The notes below the pieces were generated by a model. That model saw nothing but the letters and a program-made list of their open reading frames with translations. It searched no databases and was not told the origin of the DNA. 7,892 bases of DNA, from the NCBI GenBank assembly GCA_017531065.1, contig JAFXLR010000034.1:1-7892 (forward strand), in the 5' to 3' direction. The position numbers and the translations under genes are program-made. How positions within the stretch are numbered: position 1 is the first letter of the stretch; each line of letters opens with the position of its first letter. Below, piece after piece: positions 1 to 6,565 of this stretch. Source of the DNA: Bacilli bacterium (GTDB taxonomy: Bacteria; Bacillota_I; Bacilli_A; RFN20; CAG-826).

Positions 1-237
1 AGAGCCTTCTTCGTCTTCAAAGGCGAGAAAGCCGTCAAGAAAGAAGAGGTCGTTGAAGAAGAGCCAAAGGAAGAGAAATATCTTACCCACGCTTCCTTCC
101 GTCAGATCGTCCAAGAAGAGCTCGACAAGTTCTTCACCTCAAAGAAGAAATTCGTCCGTTATAGCCAAGCCCATAGCTATATCGACGAAGGCATTGAGGA
201 ATACGAGAAGAAACATTCCAAGAAAGAGGAAGAATAA
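1..237 (+). CDS. C-terminal fragment of an unrecognised Lys/Glu-rich protein (5' end outside window)
   Basis: An open reading frame enters from the left edge in frame 1 and ends at TAA (235-237), leaving 78 residues. The visible part begins with a short hydrophobic stretch (RAFFVFKG) and passes into a highly charged K/E/V linker (about residues 9-26). A more ordinary segment with aromatic residues follows (about 27-68, including YLTHASFRQIV and FVRYSQAHSYI), and the protein ends in a basic/acidic tail (KKHSKKEEE). There is no recognisable motif, and I do not assign a function. Codon use (gtc, ttc, aag, gaa) matches the neighbouring genes, and a strong terminator follows directly, both of which support a real gene. 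The charged linker followed by a small terminal segment could be a cytoplasmic tail of a larger protein, but that is a guess. Confidence 0.75.
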   Translation, partial: RAFFVFKGEKAVKKEEVVEEEPKEEKYLTHASFRQIVQEELDKFFTSKKKFVRYSQAHSYIDEGIEEYEKKHSKKEEE

Positions 238-247
238 CTTCGAAAAC

Positions 248-279
248 AAGCAGCCGGCAAAACGGCTGCTTTTCTTTTT
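248..279 (+). terminator. Intrinsic terminator after the partial gene
   Basis: A 9-bp perfect stem, AAGCAGCCG (248-256) with CGGCTGCTT (263-271), encloses the loop GCAAAA. It is followed by a T-rich tract interrupted by one C (270-279). It begins 11 nt after the stop codon of the partial gene. The last bases of the T tract overlap the proposed -35 box of the next gene. Confidence 0.93.
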
Positions 280-306
280 GTCTATCCTCGCTATCTAGAC
301 TAAAAT
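278..306 (+). promoter_or_regulatory. Predicted sigma-A-type promoter for the flavoprotein gene, leaderless geometry
   Basis: The -35 box is TTGTCT (278-283; 4 of 6 to consensus), the spacer is 17 bp, and the -10 box is TAAAAT (301-306; 5 of 6). The expected start site, 7 nt past the -10 box, is about position 313, one base before the ATG at 314. No Shine-Dalgarno sequence is present between the promoter and the ATG, so the transcript would be essentially leaderless. This is a pattern match by eye without experimental support. Confidence 0.6.
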
Positions 307-313
307 ACATACG

Positions 314-1471
314 ATGAAAATTGGTATTATCGGCAGTGGCCCAAGCGGGCTTTATCTCTCTATCTTTTTGAAAATCAAACACCCTGAATCCGAAGTGGTG
401 GTTTTCGAAAAGGAATGCAAGCTTTCCAAGAAACTTTATGCGACCGGAAACGGACACTGCAATCTCTTAAACAAGAACCTCGTCAAAGAGAAGTACAATC
501 ACCCAGAATTCATGGGTCCGATTCTTGAGAAATATCCTTATGCCTTCCTTGAAGGAGTCCTTAAGAGCCTTGGCATTGAATTAACATCTAATGGCGACTA
601 TGTTTACCCTCTTTCCGAGAGTGCGCCAGCATACGCCTTATACCTTAAGAAACTTGCTGAGAAAGTCGGTGTTTCTTTCGTAACTGAAACAAGGGTTCTT
701 GATTACGTTTCAAAAGATCCTCAAATCGAGGTTAAGACGGACAAGAAGACATATGTCTTCGATAAGCTTGTTATCGCCACCGGCGGCAAGAGCGATCCAA
801 AGCTTGGAAGCGATGGAAGCTTCTATGAAATCCTCAAGAAACACGGCTACGAATTTGCTGAACCAAAACCAGGATTAACGCCTCTTGTTTTGAGTGACGA
901 AGACATCAAACCTTTAGCCGGCGTTCGTCACAAAGCAAACGTCAAAGCCTTTTTAGGCAAAGATAAAATCTTTGATGAGGATGGCGAGATTCTCTACAAG
1001 AACGACGGGATCTCTGGCATCGTCATCTTCAATGCGGAGAGCGCAATCTACCGTCATAAGAATCCAAAAGACATTGAATTAGTGGTGGACCTTTTCCCTG
1101 ATTGGACATTCGAAGAACTCATGAAGAGACTTGCTCACGATGAAGCCCTCAATAGTAAGTTCTATCTCGACTCCTATTTGGTCGAGCCACTTCAGAAACA
1201 TATACTCGCTCGTTCCAAAGGAGCGGATGCCTTATGCATCGCCACCTCGATGAAGAACCTTAGATACTCTGTTAAGAACCACTATGATTTCGACTATTCG
1301 CAGGTCACCATTGGTGGTCTCTCCCTAAATGAGGTTGATGAAAACCTCCTCTCCAAAAAGGAGAAGGGCGTCTATTTGATTGGCGAACTTCTTGATGTCG
1401 ATGGCAATTGCGGGGGTTATAACCTCGCTTGGTCGTTGCTAAGCGCCATCATTGTCTTCAAATCCATCTAA
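314..1471 (+). CDS. HI0933/BaiN-family NAD(P)/FAD-dependent oxidoreductase (flavoprotein)
   Basis: The 385-residue product is a cytoplasmic flavoprotein of the HI0933-like family. Members bind FAD and probably NAD(P)H; their physiological substrates are mostly unknown, and BaiN in bile-acid-converting clostridia is one named example. Visible hallmarks are the N-terminal dinucleotide-binding GSGPSG (7-12) with an acidic residue at the end of the second strand (FEKE, 31-34), ATGNGHCNL (43-51), VIATGG (153-158) and GEILYKNDGISG (224-235). The strongly conserved C-terminal GELLDVDGNCGGYNLAW (357-373) contributes to the FAD site. The length is in or slightly below the family's usual range. The TMESK-like motif seen in many homologues is not recognisable around residues 341-349. 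The ATG at 314 gives the complete Rossmann start. It lacks a Shine-Dalgarno sequence but sits directly downstream of a promoter-like element. The gene appears to be monocistronic. The family call is firm; the reaction is not known. Confidence 0.93.
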   Translation: MKIGIIGSGPSGLYLSIFLKIKHPESEVVVFEKECKLSKKLYATGNGHCNLLNKNLVKEKYNHPEFMGPILEKYPYAFLEGVLKSLGIELTSNGDYVYPLSESAPAYALYLKKLAEKVGVSFVTETRVLDYVSKDPQIEVKTDKKTYVFDKLVIATGGKSDPKLGSDGSFYEILKKHGYEFAEPKPGLTPLVLSDEDIKPLAGVRHKANVKAFLGKDKIFDEDGEILYKNDGISGIVIFNAESAIYRHKNPKDIELVVDLFPDWTFEELMKRLAHDEALNSKFYLDSYLVEPLQKHILARSKGADALCIATSMKNLRYSVKNHYDFDYSQVTIGGLSLNEVDENLLSKKEKGVYLIGELLDVDGNCGGYNLAWSLLSAIIVFKSI

Positions 1472-1476
1472 AACCC

Positions 1477-1540
1477 AAAAATCCTTTGCAAAAACCACAC
1501 GAAATTCAAAAAATGCGCGATTTTTGTGGAGGGATTTTTT
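1477..1540 (+). terminator. Possible extended hairpin or terminator after the flavoprotein gene
   Basis: Nested complementary arms are visible: AAAAATCC (1477-1484) with GGATTTTT (1532-1539), CCACA (1495-1499) with TGTGG (1525-1529), and AAAAT (1510-1514) with ATTTT (1520-1524) around GCGCG. The structure closes with a run of six T (1535-1540). This could terminate the upstream transcript, but the stems are AU-rich and interrupted. A structured small RNA or a chance fold in an AT-rich spacer is equally possible. Confidence 0.35.
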
Positions 1541-1574
1541 GAGGGGAATTAGAAGAAATTCCCCTTTGGGAATT
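1541..1574 (+). repeat. Three GGGAATT-type half sites forming two mutually exclusive hairpins
   Basis: AGGGGAATT (1542-1550) and AATTCCCCT (1557-1565) make a 9-bp perfect inverted repeat with loop AGAAGA. The right arm can instead pair with a third copy, GGGAATT (1568-1574), giving a 7-bp stem with loop CTTT. The third copy runs into the -35 box TTGACT (1573-1578). The arrangement fits either a protein operator at the promoter or alternative RNA folds in read-through transcripts. The repeats are seen directly; the role is inference. Confidence 0.55.
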
Positions 1575-1601
1575 GACTATCTTTTCAAGATAGACTTAAA
1601 T
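1573..1601 (+). promoter_or_regulatory. Predicted promoter of the 318-aa membrane protein gene, with a palindrome in its spacer
   Basis: The -35 box is TTGACT (1573-1578; 5 of 6), the spacer is 17 bp, and the -10 box is TTAAAT (1596-1601; 4 of 6). A 17-bp inverted repeat, CTATCTT-TTC-AAGATAG (1577-1593), fills nearly the whole spacer between the two boxes, the classic position for a repressor site. The start site would be near 1608, leaving a leader of about 50 nt. In that leader GGCTTC (1615-1620) can pair with GAAGCC (1633-1638). The gene has a Shine-Dalgarno sequence at 1648-1651. Confidence 0.6.
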
Positions 1602-1657
1602 AATGAAGTTGCACGGCTTCCCGTAATTTTTTGAAGCCCCTGCGAGCGAGGTTGTTT

Positions 1658-2614
1658 ATGAAATATGCAAACACATCCAGAACCTTGAGCTTCTTAGCAC
1701 ACGCTCTCATCGTTCTCGCCTTTGGTGCCCTTGGTCTTTACTTCGGTGCCTTCGTTGTTCCTGAGTACTTCGGAACTGATCCAACTTACTTCACCAAGAA
1801 CTTATTCAGTGGAGCCTATCTCCTTTACTTAGAACTCGCTGTTGTCGGTCTTAGCTTTGCTATCATCTCCGGCTACGGTCTCTTCTATGCCATCAAAGGT
1901 CTTATGAATCCACGTGATGACGAGCCAGTCGTCAAAGCCCTTACCACTCTTATCGTCGAGGGTTGGGCCGCTGGTCTCTTTTTCCTTCTCCAGGCCATCT
2001 TATTCTTCGACCTCACCGGAAATAACGGAAACTTAGTCTTCGTTATCGTCATGTCTCTCTTCATCGCTATCGTTCTTCTTATCGCCACCAACATCCCAAT
2101 GGTCAAGCTCTACGATGGCAAAGATCAGAAACCTCTTCTCCGCGGATTCATCGGTGGCGCTATGGTCTTGAGCTGCGCTATTGCTCTTGAAGCCGGACTT
2201 AGCTTAATCGTCAACGCTACCAACTCTTCCCTTAACGCTTGGAAGCAGGGAGAAATCAACCTCCTCCTTCTCACCATCACCCTTTCCAGCTTAGCTGCCT
2301 TTGTCCTTCTCCTTCTTGCCTGGCTTAGCAAGTTCAAGAATGGAACCAAGGTTCCTGGCTTCATGGCTGGCGGTGCTGCTATCGCTTTAGCGGCTGGCCT
2401 TATCATCTACGGCGTTCTCACCATCGTCTGGAGAGACAACGGCATCCATCTCAACTACGCTCTCGAAAGCGGCAAGACTTATGTCTTCGGCGCTTCTGGT
2501 TGGGGCTATGGCTTCCCAATCATGAACCTCGTCGTCGGTGCTGTTACCGCTGCCTTCGGCGGATACATCATGATCGCCGCTTCCAAATCTTCAACCGAGA
2601 TTGCCAAAGCCTAA
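1658..2614 (+). CDS. Unrecognised polytopic membrane protein, about 8 transmembrane helices
   Basis: The 318-residue protein is very hydrophobic, and I cannot place it in a named family. Likely membrane segments lie near residues 11-34, 51-79, 97-118, 126-147, 161-184, 199-223, 233-257 and 285-308. The short loops include NPRDDEP (84-90) and YDGKDQKP (152-159). Both termini are short and polar, probably cytoplasmic given the positive N-terminus. There are no obvious transporter or enzyme signature motifs. I chose the ATG at 1658 because GAGG (1648-1651) lies 6 nt upstream. A TTG at 1631 would extend the frame by 9 residues but has no ribosome binding site and would add an Arg-rich prefix. The gene stands alone, with its own promoter upstream and a bidirectional terminator downstream. 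Codon use matches its neighbours, so recent transfer is not suggested. A transporter or an integral membrane protein of unknown role are both possible. Confidence 0.85.
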   Translation: MKYANTSRTLSFLAHALIVLAFGALGLYFGAFVVPEYFGTDPTYFTKNLFSGAYLLYLELAVVGLSFAIISGYGLFYAIKGLMNPRDDEPVVKALTTLIVEGWAAGLFFLLQAILFFDLTGNNGNLVFVIVMSLFIAIVLLIATNIPMVKLYDGKDQKPLLRGFIGGAMVLSCAIALEAGLSLIVNATNSSLNAWKQGEINLLLLTITLSSLAAFVLLLLAWLSKFKNGTKVPGFMAGGAAIALAAGLIIYGVLTIVWRDNGIHLNYALESGKTYVFGASGWGYGFPIMNLVVGAVTAAFGGYIMIAASKSSTEIAKA

Positions 2615-2631
2615 TTCGAAAAACGAAAAAC

Positions 2632-2657
2632 AAAACGCCTCGGACTGAGGCGTTTTT
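2632..2657. terminator. Bidirectional intrinsic terminator between convergent genes
   Basis: A perfect 10-bp stem, AAAACGCCTC (2632-2641) with GAGGCGTTTT (2647-2656), has the loop GGACT. It carries T5 on the plus strand (2653-2657). On the minus strand the stem is followed by a run of T-rich blocks, complementary to the A-rich 2617-2635. It serves both the membrane protein gene ending at 2614 and the minus-strand glycosyltransferase gene ending at 2660. Confidence 0.93.
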
Positions 2658-2659
2658 CT

Positions 2660-3499
2660 TTACCAATCTTTCTTTGGCTTTTCCATCCCGTATCTTTCGA
2701 ATGGGAAGTGTTCTAAATAGTAATCGTAATCGACGTCGAAGTTATGACGTTTATATTCCTTATGCATCCTCTTGATCATCCAAGGTTTGACTGGATCATA
2801 GAACTTCCAGATTCTTCTTGGATAATGGCTGACGACTGTATCCTCTAGGACATTCCTCTGATCATTGAATTTTGTAGGCATGACCAAATGGGAAACGTTC
2901 TTCTTATTTAAAGCGTCCTGGTCAGGGAAGAAAGCTTTCTTGGTCATGACGAATTCGATGCACTTCTCGAATAAGCCAGTCTCCCGGCATTTCTTCATAT
3001 TGAAGTAGAGGACACCTGAATTGAAGTAGTTCTTGTTCTTCCAGGTCTTTCCTAAGTAATCGAGTACAGCGCCGAACTCATGTTCAGAGATATCATTCTC
3101 ACGGATGTTCTCAATTGGGTTATAGATGAGGGTGTCTCCATCTAGATAAAGAAGTTCATCAATATCTTTAGGAAGAATTCTTTCTGCGAAGAGTCTAAGC
3201 AAGCACATCGGAGGGAAGAAGACGTTCTTGGTGTTAGGTCCTTTTTTGAATTCATCCTCATACATCTTTGTCGCGTCATAAAGGATGATCTCATTCTCTT
3301 CGTTCAAGTCTTTGAGCATTGTTTCAAGAAGCAACCTATCTTCCTCTTCAATACCCTTGGTTTTACCCGAAGTCATTGAAAAGAGATGGATTTTGATAGG
3401 GTTTTTGGTTCTTCTGGCAATGCTTTCGATTGAAAGGAAGAGGGCCATCGTGTAGCCTTTGTCGCCAGCATATAAGATGTTTAACGGTCCCTTATACAT
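2660..3499 (-). CDS. Glycosyltransferase family 8 (GT-A fold, retaining)
   Basis: The 279-residue cytoplasmic or membrane-associated enzyme should transfer a sugar from a UDP-sugar with retention of configuration. The N-terminal strand NILYAGDKGY (7-16) followed by SIESI fits the nucleotide-binding start of GT8. The metal-binding DxD lies in LLYLDGDTLIYNPI (D120, D122). NSGVLYFN (160-167) and PDQDALN (192-198) are the usual acceptor-side motifs. HYPRRIWKFYDPVKPW (225-240) matches the C-terminal H...KPW element that completes metal and substrate binding. Length is typical for a bacterial single-domain GT8. Its ATG overlaps the last 8 nt of the upstream flippase-like gene, and AAGGA lies about 8 nt before it on the minus strand, so translation is probably coupled. 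The donor sugar (glucose or galactose are common) and the acceptor cannot be read from the sequence. Lipopolysaccharide is unlikely in a Gram-positive, so a glycolipid, teichoic acid or other surface glycan is more plausible. Confidence 0.92.
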   Translation of the reverse strand: MYKGPLNILYAGDKGYTMALFLSIESIARRTKNPIKIHLFSMTSGKTKGIEEEDRLLLETMLKDLNEENEIILYDATKMYEDEFKKGPNTKNVFFPPMCLLRLFAERILPKDIDELLYLDGDTLIYNPIENIRENDISEHEFGAVLDYLGKTWKNKNYFNSGVLYFNMKKCRETGLFEKCIEFVMTKKAFFPDQDALNKKNVSHLVMPTKFNDQRNVLEDTVVSHYPRRIWKFYDPVKPWMIKRMHKEYKRHNFDVDYDYYLEHFPFERYGMEKPKKDW

Positions 3500-4646
3500 T
3501 CTCGACTTCCTTAGGTGCTTCTTCTTCTAACGATAAAGTTTTTTTGTCTCTTGCCTGGAAGATGCAGACGAAGATGAAAGAGACGATGAGAGTGAAGTAG
3601 TAGGTGACAAGTCTCCAAAGGAGAGACAAGGCAAAAGCCGCTCCAGAGTTAGCGCTAGCCATCAAGCAGACAGAGGAGATGACGATTGAGAAAGCGTATT
3701 CGATGCCGCCCGTTCCTCCTGGGGTTGGAACCCAGACGACTGCGGTGATGGCAAATGATGTTGCGAATAAGACGATTAAAGCATTCATGCCTTCGGCATC
3801 ATAAAGTGAGGCATTAAGTCCAACGGCCTTAAGAAGGAAGTAAGGGATAAGGTAATAAACAAGCATCGTCACGATCTTGATAAGAAGCGAGAAGATGAAT
3901 GTTTTCTTATGAGCCCAGATAGAACGGAAGCCGATTTGGGCGTTCTCGCAATAGGCTTCAAATGAAGGGATGAGTTTGGCGAAATGCTTATTTAAGAATT
4001 TTGGTTTCGTGATGAACTTGATGATGGCGATGATCCAGTTCTTCAAATGCTTGCTGGCGCCTAAGGCAATCATGAACAAAAGAACCAAGAAGTTGATGGT
4101 GTAACCAACGATTGCAACATACTTGGCCCATTCCATATTTAAGGCCGCTAGACCGCTGGTGATTTGTGGATAAAAGAATAAGGAGACGAAGGCGATCAAA
4201 TTTGTCGCAATCATGAAAGTAACGAAGTTAGCAAGTACAGCACTTGTACCGACAGAGGCAGTGGTTCCTCTCTTCGTGAAGGAATAGATCTGGAATGGCT
4301 GACCGCCTGTAGCGAAAGGAGTGACGCCATTATAGAAATGTTCAGAGCAGCCAATGAGATAAGAATCGATTGCCTTTGTTTTAGAACCTGCAGCTTTGGC
4401 GAATAAGTTCAAAGTGATTGGCCAAAGAAGGAAGTAGACAATGATTGCGCCAAAGGCAGCGAGAAGCCAAAGCCAATTGTTGCCGGTGGCGATTTGAGCA
4501 AGCGTCTCGCCGATCTTCTGCATTTCGCCAAAGGACAAGAAAAGCGTGACCACGAGGGCAGTCAGAAGGACAAGGAAAATGATGTTGCTGATTAGGCCTT
4601 TCTTGCTCTTTTTTTGAGTGGTCTTTTCTTGTTCTAGCTCGCTCAT
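3492..4646 (-). CDS. UPF0104 / lysylphosphatidylglycerol synthase transmembrane-region family protein (flippase-like)
   Basis: The 384-residue integral membrane protein corresponds to the membrane half of MprF-type proteins and to the YbhN/AglD-related UPF0104 family, without the cytosolic aminoacyl-transferase domain. The diagnostic motifs are TPFATGGQPFQIY (109-121) and PTPGGTGGIEYAF (307-319). Hydrophobic helices lie near residues 18-39, 57-81, 133-158, 176-197, 249-274, 287-307, 317-335 and 337-363. The N-terminus (residues 1-17, Lys-rich) and the acidic C-terminal tail (EEEAPKEVENV) are polar. Family members are proposed to move or flip lipid-linked substrates; this one is co-transcribed with, and overlaps, a GT8 glycosyltransferase. 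That pairing suggests glycolipid or surface-glycan assembly (inference). The ATG at 4646 has no well-placed Shine-Dalgarno sequence: the nearest AAGGAAG is about 15 nt upstream. It sits 8 nt after a perfect TATAAT. The lysyl-phosphatidylglycerol synthase activity itself should be absent because the catalytic domain is missing. Confidence 0.88.
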   Translation of the reverse strand: MSELEQEKTTQKKSKKGLISNIIFLVLLTALVVTLFLSFGEMQKIGETLAQIATGNNWLWLLAAFGAIIVYFLLWPITLNLFAKAAGSKTKAIDSYLIGCSEHFYNGVTPFATGGQPFQIYSFTKRGTTASVGTSAVLANFVTFMIATNLIAFVSLFFYPQITSGLAALNMEWAKYVAIVGYTINFLVLLFMIALGASKHLKNWIIAIIKFITKPKFLNKHFAKLIPSFEAYCENAQIGFRSIWAHKKTFIFSLLIKIVTMLVYYLIPYFLLKAVGLNASLYDAEGMNALIVLFATSFAITAVVWVPTPGGTGGIEYAFSIVISSVCLMASANSGAAFALSLLWRLVTYYFTLIVSFIFVCIFQARDKKTLSLEEEAPKEVENV

Positions 4647-4649
4647 ATG

Positions 4650-4666
4650 GGAAGATTATATCTTCC
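4650..4666. repeat. 17-bp palindrome overlapping the -10 box
   Basis: GGAAGAT (4650-4656), TAT and ATCTTCC (4660-4666) form a perfect 7-bp inverted repeat centred on the minus-strand TATAAT box and ending 3 nt from the ATG. The position is ideal for a repressor operator. If transcription began further upstream it would instead form an mRNA hairpin just before the start codon. Confidence 0.6.
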
Positions 4667-4683
4667 TTTAGTTCCTTTGCCTA
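4655..4683 (-). promoter_or_regulatory. Predicted promoter of the flippase-like/GT8 operon, near-leaderless
   Basis: Read on the minus strand, the -35 box is TAGGCA (4683-4678; 4 of 6), the spacer is 17 bp, and the -10 box is a perfect TATAAT (4660-4655). The expected start, near 4648, is only about 2 nt before the ATG at 4646. Confidence 0.6.
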
Positions 4684-4756
4684 GACACCACGGGTTTCGA
4701 TAAATCCTGCAAAAACGCAAAAATTGCTGGCAAATCCCACATGTTTTTTCTTTCCT

Positions 4757-4785
4757 TTGCAGTTTCTCTCCCTTTCTATTAAGAT
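4757..4785 (+). promoter_or_regulatory. Predicted promoter of the queT operon
   Basis: The -35 box is TTGCAG (4757-4762; 3 of 6), the spacer is 17 bp, and the -10 box is TAAGAT (4780-4785; 4 of 6). A start site near 4792 would begin the transcript exactly at the 5' edge of the predicted aptamer (P1 starts at 4793), which supports the assignment despite the weak boxes. Confidence 0.5.
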
Positions 4786-4792
4786 TTGTTGA

Positions 4793-4834
4793 ACGTGTTG
4801 CTCCTCTTGCTCCACGTATAAAAAACAGGGAGGG
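4793..4834 (+). promoter_or_regulatory. preQ1-I-type riboswitch (translational, masks the queT ribosome binding site)
   Basis: P1 is ACGUG (4793-4797) with CACGU (4813-4817). Loop L1 is UUG (4798-4800). The second stem (pseudoknot) pairs CUCCU (4801-4805) with GGGAG (4828-4832), including one G-U pair; a shifted register CCUC/GAGG is also possible. C4812, just before the 3' strand of P1, sits where the ligand-pairing cytosine lies in known class I aptamers. The tail AUAAAAAAC (4818-4826) is the same as that of the B. subtilis preQ1-I aptamer as I recall it. The pseudoknot strand contains the Shine-Dalgarno GGAGG (4829-4833), 7 nt before the queT ATG, so ligand binding should block ribosome access. 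No terminator hairpin separates it from the gene, so control is predicted at translation. Downstream queT and queuosine genes fit the ligand. Class II aptamers, also found before queT, are longer and have a different architecture. Confidence 0.87.
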
Positions 4835-4840
4835 TCAGAA

Positions 4841-5392
4841 ATGGCTCATAATGAATCAAAACCTTCGGGCGGATTCTTCTCCGTCCGCATGATAGCCGAG
4901 AACTCTATCATCGCCGCTCTCTATGTGGCACTTACTTTACTAGTTCCCGTTTTGTCCTTTGGACCTATCCAATGTCGCTTCTCTGAAGCGCTCGTTCTCC
5001 TTTGCTTCTGGAGACCTGATATCACGATTGGTTTAACGATCGGCTGCCTTATCTCAAATGGTATTGGTGCTGCACTTGGTGTTAACTTCGCAATCGACAT
5101 ATTGTTTGGAACGTTAGCCACGCTCCTATCTTGCTTGCTTATCTCCTTCTTCTCGAAGAGGCTTTTTATCGCCTGGATTTGGCCAGTGCTTTTTAACGCC
5201 TTCATCGTTGGAACTGAGCTTTATCTTTTGGAAGTCATGGGTGAACTTGCCCTTTGGCAAAACTGGCTTTATGTCGGTATTGGTGAAACAATCGCCCTCG
5301 CTGCCGGATATGTTTTGTGGGTTGTGCTTGCACATCTCAAAATCTTCAACAAGGTTTTCGAGCCGACTCGACATCAAGACGTTAAGTGGTAA
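4841..5392 (+). CDS. queT: QueT-family queuosine-precursor (preQ1) transporter, S component
   Basis: The 183-residue membrane protein matches the QueT (DUF988) substrate-binding subunits of energy-coupling factor (ECF) transporters, which take up queuosine precursors such as preQ1. The diagnostic segment is SFGPIQCRFSEAL (39-51), followed by GLTIGCLISNGIG (64-76). Hydrophobic helices lie near 22-39, 60-82, 86-104, 109-131 and 143-165. The length is about right for the family, with a short polar N-terminus (residues 1-15) and a charged tail. The shared ECF ATPases and T component are not in the window and are normally encoded elsewhere. The ATG is fixed by GGAGG 7 nt upstream, and that ribosome binding site lies inside a preQ1 aptamer. 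The gene ends in tandem TAA TAG stops. As the first gene of the queuosine operon, it is the one most directly switched off by preQ1. Confidence 0.93.
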   Translation: MAHNESKPSGGFFSVRMIAENSIIAALYVALTLLVPVLSFGPIQCRFSEALVLLCFWRPDITIGLTIGCLISNGIGAALGVNFAIDILFGTLATLLSCLLISFFSKRLFIAWIWPVLFNAFIVGTELYLLEVMGELALWQNWLYVGIGETIALAAGYVLWVVLAHLKIFNKVFEPTRHQDVKW

Positions 5393-5399
5393 TAGGCAT

Positions 5400-6565
<1,166 letters not shown>

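Noticed and set aside
1525..1550. MraZ-box-like GTGGAGGG ... GAGGGG repeats
   Set aside because: There are only one and a half imperfect boxes, the spacing is irregular, and no mraZ or cell-division gene follows.
1452..1634. Small 60-residue open frame in the spacer after the flavoprotein gene
   Set aside because: It overlaps the end of the flavoprotein gene and the structured, promoter-bearing spacer. It has no ribosome binding site and a composition typical of translated non-coding DNA.
1631..1657. TTG start extending the membrane protein by 9 residues
   Set aside because: It has no ribosome binding site and adds an Arg-rich prefix (KPLRARLF). ATG 1658 has GAGG 6 nt upstream.
4677..4706. 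Additional plus-strand promoter (TTGCCT with an AT-rich box near 4700-4706) upstream of queT
   Set aside because: The -10 match is poor (about 3 of 6), and the promoter at 4757-4785 places the transcript start right at the aptamer.
4710..4735. Short GCAAAAA-type near-repeats in the divergent intergenic region
   Set aside because: The copies are few, imperfect and in an A-rich context, with no unique spacers or constant length, so neither a CRISPR nor a true tandem repeat. They may only contribute to DNA curvature.
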